From JANNSO01 sp964485395 (GTDB lineage Bacteria > Spirochaetota > Spirochaetia > Treponematales > UBA12059), in NCBI GenBank assembly GCA_964485395.1, contig CAZAJF010000007.1, forward strand, positions 57,361-121,360: a stretch of 64,000 nt of DNA, read 5' to 3'. Both the position numbers and the translations under genes were made by a program. The notes under the pieces were generated by a model. It ran no database searches. It was not told the origin of the DNA and was given only the letters and a program-made list of their open reading frames with translations. Of this stretch, positions 46,499 through 55,084 are shown piece by piece; the first letter of the stretch is position 1; every line of letters begins with the position of its first letter.

Positions 46499-47863
46499 TC
46501 AGTAACGAATACCTATGAACCATTTCGGCCAAATCGGCAGCAATTTGTCAAACAGTACCGTACCGGTTTGCGTTGGCTTGCCGAAAGACGTTCGGAATCG
46601 ATCCGGTACCGAGAATTTCCCCCAGTCGCCGAAATCCGTCTTTATGCCCATATACACGCCGAAACCCTTGCGTTTGCCAAAGCCAAACGACATTCGAACG
46701 CTGCCGAACCCGGCGACATCATTGGTAAGATTGTTCCAGAAAGCCGATCCTGTGCCGTAATCGCTGTTCATAAGACTGCCAGCGGTGTAATAAGACTCGA
46801 TAGGACTGGCCTCATAGCACAATTCAGTATCTACCGTGAGGAAAAGCACCTTGAAGCGATGCCCAAGGCCGCCGCCCGCGGTAATATTATTCGTAGTTTC
46901 AAAAAGGTCGGCTGTTTTCTGCCCGGCATACGCTACGGCATACAGCATGGGAGTTCCCGAGCGGTAGGTGAGATACGCGGTTTTGGAATCGAATTGATAA
47001 TCGGTATTGATATCCCAGATTCCGTCTTTGATGATGTTTACGAGTCCGATGGCTACGCCGTCGAGAGAATCGGCGATATTGACCACGCCGACCATGAAAC
47101 CTTTGCCTTGACCGGCGATATTAATGACGCCGCTGGTCATAAGTCCGGAAAATTCATGCGCGACATTGACGACGCCGGCTGCCTGTACGCCCCTCATGGT
47201 CCCGCCCACGCTGTTGAAAACGCCGGCGGCCTGCAGCCAATCCGCGGATCCTTCGACGATATTGAATACACCGGCGGCTTGGGCGCCATGAGCGTCTCCG
47301 CCTACGATATTGAATACGCCGGCAGCTTGAAAGCCTATCAGATCGTTTTCTACTGTATTAAAGACGCCGGACGATTGAATTCCGAGGACGCTATCGAGCG
47401 CCGTGGAAAAAACACCGGAACTCTGAACGCCGACAATCTTGCCGTTTACGGCTCCGATCGCGGAAACCGCGAAGGTGGTGTCATAGATTCCCATGGGAAA
47501 GCTCAAGCCCGGAACGAACCCTATAACCGCCGGGAAATACGGGTAATCCGTTTTTCCGGATTCCGAGTCCTCGGCTTCGTCATCCACTATCGAGGAACTG
47601 TCGAAGAAAGAATCCCCCGATTCGCTTTCGTCGGAAGGGGCCTCCGCTTCCTCGGTTGGGGCAGTCGTCGTGGTGGTAGTCGTGGTTGTGGTTGTAACTG
47701 CAGGTTGAACGGTGGTCGCCGCAGTGCCGCTTGCGGCATTGTATTTATCCCGTGCGGTTTGTAAAACCGAAGTCGCTGACGGCGCGCCGGCTGTGTCTTG
47801 CGCGGATACGAAGCCCATGGCAAGCAATATTGCCAAAATTGCGCATAATCTTATGCGTTTCAT
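46499..47863 (-). CDS. LA_2272-type surface-repeat protein with low-complexity linker
   Basis: 454 residues from ATG 47863 (AGGGAG upstream). Signal peptide at about 1-22. A threonine run (about 58-70) and an acidic Ser/Glu/Asp linker (to about 105) lead to seven to nine tandem repeats of 20-22 residues, each with the pattern G-x-Q-x-(A/S)-G-V-x-N at about 135-300, as in the Leptospira LA_2272 family. The C-terminus is beta-rich and could sit in the outer membrane. It is probably surface-exposed; the function is unknown. The T run is encoded by a repetitive ACC/ACG/ACT stretch that could change length. Confidence 0.8.
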   Translation of the reverse strand: MKRIRLCAILAILLAMGFVSAQDTAGAPSATSVLQTARDKYNAASGTAATTVQPAVTTTTTTTTTTTAPTEEAEAPSDESESGDSFFDSSSIVDDEAEDSESGKTDYPYFPAVIGFVPGLSFPMGIYDTTFAVSAIGAVNGKIVGVQSSGVFSTALDSVLGIQSSGVFNTVENDLIGFQAAGVFNIVGGDAHGAQAAGVFNIVEGSADWLQAAGVFNSVGGTMRGVQAAGVVNVAHEFSGLMTSGVINIAGQGKGFMVGVVNIADSLDGVAIGLVNIIKDGIWDINTDYQFDSKTAYLTYRSGTPMLYAVAYAGQKTADLFETTNNITAGGGLGHRFKVLFLTVDTELCYEASPIESYYTAGSLMNSDYGTGSAFWNNLTNDVAGFGSVRMSFGFGKRKGFGVYMGIKTDFGDWGKFSVPDRFRTSFGKPTQTGTVLFDKLLPIWPKWFIGIRY

Positions 47864-48010
47864 AAGCACTCCCTATAGCGAGTGTAGTAATGCCTCCATG
47901 CGGAGCGCACAGGGATCAATATAACACAAGTAAAAAAAAAAACAAACGCGCAGGGCAAATGACATTGATTCCCGGAAGGATAGTGTCGATACTTAGAAAA
48001 AGAAGGCCGC

Positions 48011-48787
48011 ATGTTCGAGCGAATTGGCAGGTTTATACGCGTAACCGTCTCATCATCCCTGTACGGGTTGGGCTTTTTTTTCAATGTCCTTAAGGAAAGC
48101 ACCCGGTTTTTCCGTAAAAAGCAAGTTGGATACAAAGTGCTCAACATGCAGATACTGTTTACCGGTTACGAGGCGCTTACCATTAACGCCATCATGGCCG
48201 TTTCCATCGGCGCGGCCATAATCGTTATAGGTTCGAGCATCCTGCCCCAATTTGGCCAAAGCAGCTGGATGTATAAAATCCTGATAATCGTGATAACGCG
48301 GGAACTTGGCCCTTTGTTGACGGCGTTTGTGATAACCGCGCGTTCGGGTACGGCGATCGCCACCGAATTGGGAACCATGGTGGTTAATCAGGAAATAGAA
48401 GCATATATTTCAGTCGGACTCAATCCCATTTCCTATCTGGTGGTTCCGCGAGTGATCGGCGTCGTGGTTTCCATGGTAATCCTTACCGTTTATTTCAACC
48501 TCTTCGGGCTTATAGGATCGTATGTCGTGGTTCAGGTGATACGGCCCATACCCATCTCCGAATATCTGGGCGGCCTCATGAGTGCGCTGCACGTTACCGA
48601 CCTGCTCTCCGGAATAATCAAGGCGTTCGTCTTTGGAATCGTCGTGTCGGTCGTCTCCACCTATCAGGGTTTTTCAGTAAACAGGGCGAGCACCGAGATT
48701 CCGGTCGCCGGAATCAGGGCCGTGGGCTCCAGCTTCATCCTTATCATCGTTGCCGACGTCTTCGTCACCCTGATGCAATATGCTTGA
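48011..48787 (+). CDS. mlaE: MlaE-family lipid ABC transporter permease
   Basis: 258 residues with about five to six membrane helices. The MlaE signature ITRELGPLLTAFVITARSGTAIATELGTM is at about 95-125 and the C-terminal half (STYQGFSVNRASTEIPVAG) is typical. It forms the inner-membrane core of a phospholipid transporter with MlaF and MlaD. AGAAGG precedes the ATG. It overlaps mlaF by 8 bp. Confidence 0.95.
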   Translation: MFERIGRFIRVTVSSSLYGLGFFFNVLKESTRFFRKKQVGYKVLNMQILFTGYEALTINAIMAVSIGAAIIVIGSSILPQFGQSSWMYKILIIVITRELGPLLTAFVITARSGTAIATELGTMVVNQEIEAYISVGLNPISYLVVPRVIGVVVSMVILTVYFNLFGLIGSYVVVQVIRPIPISEYLGGLMSALHVTDLLSGIIKAFVFGIVVSVVSTYQGFSVNRASTEIPVAGIRAVGSSFILIIVADVFVTLMQYA

Positions 48788-49631
48788 GCACACGAATGAA
48801 CCGACAGCGGTAGATCTACTCCTTCCGGCCGTGGAATTAAAAGCCATCACCGCGTCGAGCGGCGGATACAGGATTCTTCACGGCATCGACATAGCCTTTC
48901 CCGCATCGCAATGCAGCGTGATATTAGGCGCGGCGGGATCCGGTAAAAGCACCTTCCTGAAGGTGGCTGCCGGATTGATCGTGCCAGATGAAGGTACCGT
49001 ACTGATCCATGGCAGGAACCTGTTCAAGTTTTCCTCGAAACAGGAAGCGGAATTCAGGGCATCCACAGGATTCGTCTTCCAGAACGCCGCCCTATGGCAA
49101 AATAAATCCATTCTGGACAATGTCGCCCTGCCCCTGCGCGTGCATCGACATTCGATGGACGAAAAACAGATATATTCCACGGTTTCTTCATTATTGAAGA
49201 AATTGGGCTACGATGAGGAAATATCGATGCGCCCTTCGGAACTTTCGGCGGGAGAGCAAAAGCTGATATCATTGGCGCGCGCGGTCGTGATGGACCCTTC
49301 GCTCGTTTTCCTGGACGATCCGACGGGAAATCTCGATGAGGACGCCGAAGACAGGATTTTCGGCATGCTGGATGACTTGAAAGCCAGAAAGGCGTCCATC
49401 GTAATGGTTACCAACAATACGGAGCTGGCCTACCGCTTCGCGGACAACCTTGGGGTATTGAAAAACGGGAAAATGGCCGCGTTCGGCCTATATGACGATG
49501 TGATAGCGCGGACCGAACTGGCGCTGAGCGCATCGTTCGCCAGGCTCAAGGCCAGGGGAAACCGCGCGGGCAAGGGAATTAGCCCGATACAGGAAGCTGG
49601 CTCCGAAATGTCCAGCCGGAGCGATATATGA
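48780..49631 (+). CDS. mlaF: MlaF-type lipid transporter ATPase
   Basis: 283 residues. Walker A GAAGSGKST (about 52-60), Q loop FVFQNA, ABC signature LSAGEQ and Walker B LVFLDDPTGNLD. The residue after the Walker B aspartate is Asp instead of the usual catalytic Glu. It powers lipid movement through MlaE/MlaD. It overlaps mlaE and mlaD. No MlaB (STAS) or MlaC gene is present. Confidence 0.92.
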   Translation: MLEHTNEPTAVDLLLPAVELKAITASSGGYRILHGIDIAFPASQCSVILGAAGSGKSTFLKVAAGLIVPDEGTVLIHGRNLFKFSSKQEAEFRASTGFVFQNAALWQNKSILDNVALPLRVHRHSMDEKQIYSTVSSLLKKLGYDEEISMRPSELSAGEQKLISLARAVVMDPSLVFLDDPTGNLDEDAEDRIFGMLDDLKARKASIVMVTNNTELAYRFADNLGVLKNGKMAAFGLYDDVIARTELALSASFARLKARGNRAGKGISPIQEAGSEMSSRSDI

Positions 49632-50749
49632 AATTCAAGATCAAATTCGCCGACCAGATCGTCGGTCTGTTCATCGTCATCGCGCTGGTCCTCTTCGGGA
49701 CCATCGTCGTCATGCTGGGATTGAACCAGCGATGGTTTGCAAAAAATTATCACTTCAAGACGGTGTTCTCCTCGAGCTCGGGCATACCGGCGGGAACCGT
49801 GATATACATGAAAGGCTTTCCGGTCGGAAAAATAGACAAGATACGGCTGAATGACGACAACATGGTGGACGTGGACTTCCATATCTTCGACACGTACTAC
49901 CCGAAGGTACTTGAATACTCGCTGCTCGAGCTGTTCGTGTCGCCCATCGGCACCATCGGCTCCCAGCTGCTGTTCCATCCGGGCCTCGGCACCGAGAGGA
50001 TCGAGGAAGGATCCTTCATCTATACGACAGCCTCCGTGGAGGGGCAAGCCATCATCGACCAGGAACTGGTTTCCATTCCGCCCAAGGACGATACCATTTC
50101 AAGGCTGCTCTCCAACATAAACCCATTACTGGAAAGCATTACCAAAACATCCGTCGCCATAACCAGGACCCTCACCGAAGTCAATCGCGCGCTCGCGGGT
50201 CAAAGCAGCGGCCCGCTCGGGGATATCGTGGGCAACGTGAACAAGGCCTCCGCGCAGCTGCCGGGCATGATGGGGAACGTGGATATTATCGTCGCCGACG
50301 TGCAGGCACGGGTGGCCTCCTTGCTGGATCAAGTGGCTTCCCTCATGACCGAGTCCAACGGCGTCGTTACCAGCGTAGGAAAAATTACGGGCAACCTGGA
50401 AAGCACCACGGAAGCTATCCGCGACCCGACAGGGCTTATACCAAAACTGCTTGACCCCCAAGGTTCAATAAAGACATTCCTTGACGACGACAATGCCCTC
50501 TACAAGCGCGTAATGACCATCGTTTCGGAAATGGAGAAAAGCATAAAGAACCTCCAACAGATCGTTGCCGGCCTCAACGGCGAAGTGCCGAAGATAGCCC
50601 CCGTGCTGAACGAGACCAAGGTCGCGCTACAGCGGGCGCAAGACGTTCCGGAAGGCGTCAAGAACAACCCGCTGATACGGGGAGGCGTTCCCGAACGGCT
50701 CGAGCAGAATTCGCTGTACCAGAGCATGCGCGAAGGGAGCTTCGAATGA
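49628..50749 (+). CDS. mlaD: MlaD/MCE-domain lipid-binding protein
   Basis: 373 residues. One membrane anchor (about 13-32), then an MCE domain at about 40-120 (FKTVFSSSSGIPAGTVIYMKGFPVGKIDKI). The remaining 230 residues are long amphipathic helix/coiled coil, as in longer MCE proteins that reach across the periplasm. It probably forms the lipid ring or tunnel on top of MlaE. It overlaps mlaF and the TPR lipoprotein by 4 bp each. Confidence 0.93.
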   Translation: MKFKIKFADQIVGLFIVIALVLFGTIVVMLGLNQRWFAKNYHFKTVFSSSSGIPAGTVIYMKGFPVGKIDKIRLNDDNMVDVDFHIFDTYYPKVLEYSLLELFVSPIGTIGSQLLFHPGLGTERIEEGSFIYTTASVEGQAIIDQELVSIPPKDDTISRLLSNINPLLESITKTSVAITRTLTEVNRALAGQSSGPLGDIVGNVNKASAQLPGMMGNVDIIVADVQARVASLLDQVASLMTESNGVVTSVGKITGNLESTTEAIRDPTGLIPKLLDPQGSIKTFLDDDNALYKRVMTIVSEMEKSIKNLQQIVAGLNGEVPKIAPVLNETKVALQRAQDVPEGVKNNPLIRGGVPERLEQNSLYQSMREGSFE

Positions 50750-51690
50750 TGTACGCAGACGGGAAATTTTCAAGCCTCGCCTCCCGACTTTGCGTCGCGG
50801 GAGTCCTTGCCCTGGCGGTATCCTGCTCGTCCGCGCCCAAGGTGCCCACGGAGGTAAACGACCGGAAAAACGAGGCGGCGGGCTACATGAAGCTTGCCGA
50901 CGGATTCCTGGGCAAAGGCCAGTACGCATCGGCATTACAATATTATAACGAAGCTTTGGAGACGAACCTGATGGTGGACAACGTCGAGGGCGCGATATCC
51001 TCGAGAAGCTCGCTGGGAAGGGTCTACCTGATGATGAAGTCCTACGAGGACGCCGAGCGCGAAATCCGCGACTCCCTGCAGGACGCGCGCGCGCTGGGAA
51101 ACGATCCCCTTATCGCGCTCTGCCTCAGTAATTTCGGGGAGCTTCAGTATGCCCGGGGCAATGCCGCGGAAGCCGAAAAATCTTTCGTGGAGGCGGAAAG
51201 CAAGGCCGGGGACAGGGATCAGCTGAAAGCCGTGATACTGCATAACCGCGCGGTGGCGGCAGTTTCCAGGAACGAGCCCGAGCTCGCCGTTACCCTGCTG
51301 ACAACCGCCATGCAGGCCAACGAAAAGGCAAAACGCTGGAGCGAGTACGCGGCGAACAGCTACGTCATGGCCTCGATAAAGAACAAGGCCGGCGACACCG
51401 CAGGCGCGCTGGGCTGGGCGGAAAAAGCCCTTGAAGCCGATAAAAAGGCGGAAAACTCCTTCGGTATCGCCGCCGACCTGGAAGCTTTGGGAAAACTGAA
51501 CCGCAAGCTGTCAAAAAACGCGGAGGCATTGGCTTACTTCCGGCGGGCTTTCAACTTGACCCTGCTGATAAACGACGCAGCGGCCGTCGAGCGCATACTG
51601 GTCAATATGGTCGAGCTTTCCACCCTGCTGGAAATGCCCGATTACGCGAAACGCTACACTGCGCTGCTGGAACAGCTCAAAGCAAAATAA
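50746..51690 (+). CDS. TPR-repeat lipoprotein of the Mla cassette
   Basis: 314 residues. The signal sequence ends in ALAVSC (lipid cysteine near 27). The rest is helical with at least four TPR-like repeats (for example GYMKLADGFLGKGQYASALQYYNEALE). Coupling to mlaD by an ATGA overlap makes it a likely partner or scaffold of the transporter in the periplasm (inference). Confidence 0.85.
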   Translation: MMYADGKFSSLASRLCVAGVLALAVSCSSAPKVPTEVNDRKNEAAGYMKLADGFLGKGQYASALQYYNEALETNLMVDNVEGAISSRSSLGRVYLMMKSYEDAEREIRDSLQDARALGNDPLIALCLSNFGELQYARGNAAEAEKSFVEAESKAGDRDQLKAVILHNRAVAAVSRNEPELAVTLLTTAMQANEKAKRWSEYAANSYVMASIKNKAGDTAGALGWAEKALEADKKAENSFGIAADLEALGKLNRKLSKNAEALAYFRRAFNLTLLINDAAAVERILVNMVELSTLLEMPDYAKRYTALLEQLKAK

Positions 51691-51716
51691 TCCCCGGGCC
51701 GCGCTGCGCGGAGTTC

Positions 51717-52406
51717 CTACACCCCGCCGATCGTAGTTCCGGTGAACGGCTTTCCGTCGAGGATGGCCTTCAGGTTGGCCAGGTCTTTTCCGGCGGCGCA
51801 GATAACCTTAAGATTGAGCGCCTGCGCCCGCTTCGAGGCGATCGGGTCGAACGGAACGTTTTTCCCCGGCACCCAGTCGTCGCCCACCATCGCGCGAAAA
51901 TCCGCCCAGGAAATGCTATCGATCGGCGTAGCCTTCGGGTCCACTTTGGGGTCCGCCGTGTACACTTTGGCTATGTTGGATAAATTTATTACGCAATCGG
52001 CGGCAAAGCGCTCCGCCAGCATCACGGCGTCGAAATCCGTTGAGAATCCGGGTTTCCAGCCGGCGGCTAGCATGATGCGCCCGCCGAAGACGTTGACGGC
52101 GCTGGGATCGGTTACCACGTCCTGCGGGCACAGGTCCAGGAAAAGGCTGCGTACGAGCTGGGCGTTCATGCGGGTTGCCATGATGCCGATCCAGTCCTGG
52201 GCGTCGCTGTCGGGTTTGTCGACCGCATCGCGATAGGCCTTCTGCCACGCGCGCGCCGGACCGCCTCCGCCCACCACGATGATAAGCCTTCTGGCATTGT
52301 CCGCCGCCAGCCATTCACGGGCCAATGCCGAAAAATCGCGGATGAACGCGGCATCGGGAGAATCCGGCGCAACGATCGAACCGCCCAGTGATAGTACCTT
52401 TGTCAT
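51717..52406 (-). CDS. pyrH: UMP kinase, archaeal-type
   Basis: 229 residues, shorter than the usual bacterial PyrH (about 240). The amino-acid-kinase fold shows LSLGGSIVAPD at the N-terminus, VVGGGGPARAW near 46-56 and IAKVYTADPKVDPKATPID near 145-165. The GGSIVxPD and GGGGxAR forms resemble the archaeal UMP kinase subgroup. It makes UDP from UMP. AGGAGG is 4 nt before the ATG. It faces the Mla operon. Confidence 0.82.
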   Translation of the reverse strand: MTKVLSLGGSIVAPDSPDAAFIRDFSALAREWLAADNARRLIIVVGGGGPARAWQKAYRDAVDKPDSDAQDWIGIMATRMNAQLVRSLFLDLCPQDVVTDPSAVNVFGGRIMLAAGWKPGFSTDFDAVMLAERFAADCVINLSNIAKVYTADPKVDPKATPIDSISWADFRAMVGDDWVPGKNVPFDPIASKRAQALNLKVICAAGKDLANLKAILDGKPFTGTTIGGV

Positions 52407-52494
52407 AATTCCTCCTGCCTGTCCCCGTGAATAATAAAGGGAACGGCCAATACTGTACAGTAGAGCGAAAAACTCACGCTGGAATTCGCGACTA

Positions 52495-52523
52495 TTGCCT
52501 TATTTCCGGTTCTTACTTATTAT
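52495..52523 (+). promoter_or_regulatory. Leaderless-type promoter of the TrpR-family gene
   Basis: TTGCCT, a 17-bp spacer and TATTAT, then six bases to ATG 52530. There is no ribosome site. Confidence 0.6.
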
Positions 52524-52529
52524 TAAGTA

Positions 52530-52850
52530 ATGAGCGAACAAATCAATCCCGTGGTCAGCATGAATATTTCCGAGCTGAGCGTCTGCCTGGCAAAGATAAA
52601 CGAACCGGAACTGATAGAGGAATTCCTTTATAGCATCCTGACGCCCGGAGAGGCGGACGAGATAGCCAAGCGCTGGGCGCTCGTAAAAAGCCTGGCCGAG
52701 GGAGAATCGCAGCGATCTATCGCGGCGGAGTTCGGCCTGTCGCTCTGCAAGATTACCAGAGGGTCGCGCGAGCTAAAAAAGACGGATTCCGCGTTCAGGC
52801 GCATGTTGCAGATAGCCGGATATCCTTTAAGCGATAAAATGAACAAATAG
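52530..52850 (+). CDS. TrpR/YerC-family helix-turn-helix regulator
   Basis: 106 residues. The helical TrpR fold is seen from about 18 on; LTPGEADEIAKRWALV and GESQRSIAAEFGLSLCKITRGSRELKK (about 66-92) form the helix-turn-helix, close in style to YerC/YecD proteins and TrpR. The target genes are unknown; no tryptophan genes are in the window, but a repressor of biosynthesis is plausible. It probably has a leaderless mRNA. Confidence 0.88.
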   Translation: MSEQINPVVSMNISELSVCLAKINEPELIEEFLYSILTPGEADEIAKRWALVKSLAEGESQRSIAAEFGLSLCKITRGSRELKKTDSAFRRMLQIAGYPLSDKMNK

Positions 52851-52876
52851 CCGAGACGGGTTTCCCATCCGGCAGG

Positions 52877-52909
52877 AATCTCGGAAAACCGGGTTGGCTT
52901 TCCGAGATT
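52877..52909. terminator. Hairpin between convergent TrpR-family and cyclophilin genes
   Basis: AATCTCGGAAA (52877-52887) and TTTCCGAGATT (52899-52909) pair perfectly over 11 bp with an 11-nt loop. There is no T run, so termination efficiency is uncertain. Confidence 0.55.
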
Positions 52910-52917
52910 ACGACTGA

Positions 52918-53424
52918 TTATTCGGTAAGGGTAACGGTTTTGATGAGGACGTCGGTTTTGGGGACGTCGTCATGCGGAGGTCGGCTGCCGGTTTCGACTT
53001 TGGCGATGGCGTCGACCGTTTCCATTCCGCTCGTTACGGCGCCGAATGCGCAGTATCCCCAACCGCGGGCGTCCTTGGCGGTAAAATCGAGCCTGTTGTT
53101 ATCCTGAAGGTTGATGAAAAACTGGCAGGTGGCGCTATTGGGATCCATGGTGCGGGCCATCGCGATGGTACCGCGCTTGTTGGACACCTTGTTGTCCGCC
53201 TCGTTTTTGATGGGCGCGCGGGTTTCTTTCTCTTTGAGGCCGGGGGTCATGCCGCCGCCCTGAATCATGAAACCGGGAATTACGCGATGAAAAATAGTCC
53301 CGTTGAAAAAGCCGGCTTTTATGTATTCGACGAAATTAGCTACGGTAACGGGGCTCTTGTCGGCGAAAAGCTCGATGGAAAAATCGCCGGCACTCGTGGA
53401 AAAATTAGCGATGGGATTGGACAT
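52918..53424 (-). CDS. Peptidyl-prolyl cis-trans isomerase, cyclophilin type
   Basis: 168 residues without a signal peptide, so cytosolic. Active-site segments FHRVIPGFMIQGG (about 41-53), ATCQFFINLQDN (about 98-109) and GYCAFGAV are conserved. It speeds proline isomerisation in folding proteins. AGGAG precedes the ATG. Confidence 0.95.
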   Translation of the reverse strand: MSNPIANFSTSAGDFSIELFADKSPVTVANFVEYIKAGFFNGTIFHRVIPGFMIQGGGMTPGLKEKETRAPIKNEADNKVSNKRGTIAMARTMDPNSATCQFFINLQDNNRLDFTAKDARGWGYCAFGAVTSGMETVDAIAKVETGSRPPHDDVPKTDVLIKTVTLTE

Positions 53425-53523
53425 GAAACGCTCCTGGAATTGCAGAATTACCCTCAGTATAGGGAAAGCACTGGATTATTGCTAGAGATAACTGTACGAT
53501 GAAGTACTACCGAAGGGATACCC

Positions 53524-54483
53524 ATGTTCGAACCAACGCAGATAATTTTTGCCCCTACGACCCGCTGCAACCTTCGATGCGCGCATTGCAGGGTTGCCAG
53601 AACCGATGAGGAATTATCGATCGACGACGCGGTGCGCCTGCTTGAATCCTGCGTTTCCCATGGAGTCGACCGCATCGGCTTCAGCGGTGGAGAACCCTTT
53701 CTCTGTTCGGAATTCCTCGTGGAAGTCTGTAAAGCCGCCGTCGAGCAAGGCATGTATTTTGACAGGATCATGACCAACGGCGTTTGGTTTGCCGATGAAG
53801 CCGAGCTTAGGCTCAAGCTCCAGCCGCTCTTCGACGCCGGTTTCGACGGGACTTTCGGCATCAGCATGGACGCGTACCATGGCCAAGACCCGGAAAAGCT
53901 CGCTCTCTTTTTTAAGACGGTACACAGCATCTGGAAGCGCAAGGACGGCACGGAAATAATTTCGGTTCGCTCCGCTGACGACTCCCCGTTTTTTGCTGCC
54001 ATAGAAAAACTCGCCGGCCTCTTGGGCGGCAAGATCAAGAAGCTGGGAGAAGATATCGTCTCTATCTCCGACAGTACTTATGCAAAAAACATACAGGACG
54101 GCTTTGACGACGGCTCGGGTCTCTACATTCCGGTGCAGAGGGTTCCTTATTCGGCGGCGGCCTCCGAAAATGCCTGGAACTCGGCCCGCTGGTTTACCGA
54201 CGATTTTTGCGAAGGACCGGGCAACGTGTTTTACGTGCACGCTAACGGCAACGTAGCCGTGTGCTGCGGCTACGCAAACGAGGACAGCAAGCTCATCGTC
54301 GGCAAAATCACCGACAGCTATGAATCGCTCTTTAAATCCGCCCGCACCAACGACTATATTTCGCTCTGCTACGAAAAAGGCCTCGCCACCAAACGGCAGG
54401 AAATGGAAGCGGAAGGCTTCGTGTTCCCCGGAAAAACGAACGACATGTGCTTTTTCTGCGATTTCATGTGCAAGCGGGGATAA
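53524..54483 (+). CDS. Radical SAM protein with C-terminal cysteine-rich (SPASM-like) region
   Basis: 319 residues. The radical SAM cluster motif is C15-x3-C19-x2-C22 in TTRCNLRCAHC, followed by GFSGGEPF for SAM binding. The C-terminus has CEGPGN, VCCGY and MCFFCDFMC, enough cysteines for one or two auxiliary clusters, as in SPASM/twitch maturases. No small peptide substrate gene is seen nearby, so the substrate is open: a peptide, a protein or a small molecule. Confidence 0.88.
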   Translation: MFEPTQIIFAPTTRCNLRCAHCRVARTDEELSIDDAVRLLESCVSHGVDRIGFSGGEPFLCSEFLVEVCKAAVEQGMYFDRIMTNGVWFADEAELRLKLQPLFDAGFDGTFGISMDAYHGQDPEKLALFFKTVHSIWKRKDGTEIISVRSADDSPFFAAIEKLAGLLGGKIKKLGEDIVSISDSTYAKNIQDGFDDGSGLYIPVQRVPYSAAASENAWNSARWFTDDFCEGPGNVFYVHANGNVAVCCGYANEDSKLIVGKITDSYESLFKSARTNDYISLCYEKGLATKRQEMEAEGFVFPGKTNDMCFFCDFMCKRG

Positions 54484-54840
54484 AGGTATGGTTCACACAG
54501 GTTACTTTTGCGTGTAGCCCGTCTTCCATAATTTCAGTGTTTCCGACTTGACGCCTCTGCCTTCGATTCCCGTCCTGAAAGGCAAAACGCAGCACACGAG
54601 TATCGGCGTTGGCGCTTCGGAATATACCACACGGAAGTCTTTGCGCGCGACGCTCAATACCGTTGATGCTGATTTTAAAAAACTTTAATTACCGCGAAAC
54701 CGTACTATTTGAATCCCGGGAACTCATGGCGTACCAGGAGGGCAAATAAACCCGCCTACGCGGGCTGTCGCGCACATCGTGTGCGCTTATCCTCGCTATC
54801 GCTCGGCGCCTGCTCGGTTCAAGTCCAACTAAGCCCTGAT
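54484..54840. other. Intergenic region with palindromes next to the tRNA
   Basis: No protein gene is supported. From about 54750 it contains CCCGC-CTAC-GCGGG and GCGCAC-ATCGT-GTGCGC palindromes and the string GGTTCAAGTCC, which copies the T-loop region of the neighbouring tRNA gene but in the opposite direction and without a matching T stem. It may be a tRNA-derived or palindromic repeat element. I see nothing in 54484-54740. Confidence 0.5.
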
Positions 54841-54878
54841 AAAAAAAGACTTCATCGCGGAAGCGATGAAGTCTTTTT
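54841..54878 (-). terminator. Bidirectional terminator after the tRNA gene
   Basis: GACTTCATCGC (54848-54858), loop GGAA, GCGATGAAGTC (54863-54873); seven T on the minus strand and six T on the plus strand. Confidence 0.95.
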
Positions 54879-54952
54879 TGGGCCCACCTGGACTTGAACC
54901 AGGGACCAATGGATTATGAGTCCACTGCTCTAACCAACTGAGCTATAGGCCC
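54879..54952 (-). tRNA. tRNA with CAU anticodon, probably tRNA-Ile2 (k2C-modified)
   Basis: A 74-nt cloverleaf: acceptor GGGCCTA/TGGGCCC (one G-U), D arm GCTC...GAGC, anticodon stem GTGGA/TCCAT with loop CTCATAA, T arm CCTGG/CCAGG with TTCAAGT. The CCA end is not encoded. The ACTCATAATC anticodon region resembles tRNA-Ile2, whose C34 is changed to lysidine by TilS to read AUA; elongator tRNA-Met remains possible. Confidence 0.95.
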
Positions 54953-55084
54953 GAAAATGTTGTTTTATTATGCACAGGCGACAAAAAAAGTCAACAATGA
55001 AGACAAAATTGCCGATTATTGCTATAGAGTACATCTATTCATCAAGGCGCATGGCGCCATTGTTTTTTGGAAGGACGCTGCTGA

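Noticed and set aside
46484..47764. 426-residue plus-strand ORF
   Set aside because: It is antisense to the surface-repeat gene; its repeats mirror those of the real protein.
54700..54835. A second tRNA gene
   Set aside because: Only a T-loop-like string is present; no acceptor or anticodon stem can be formed.
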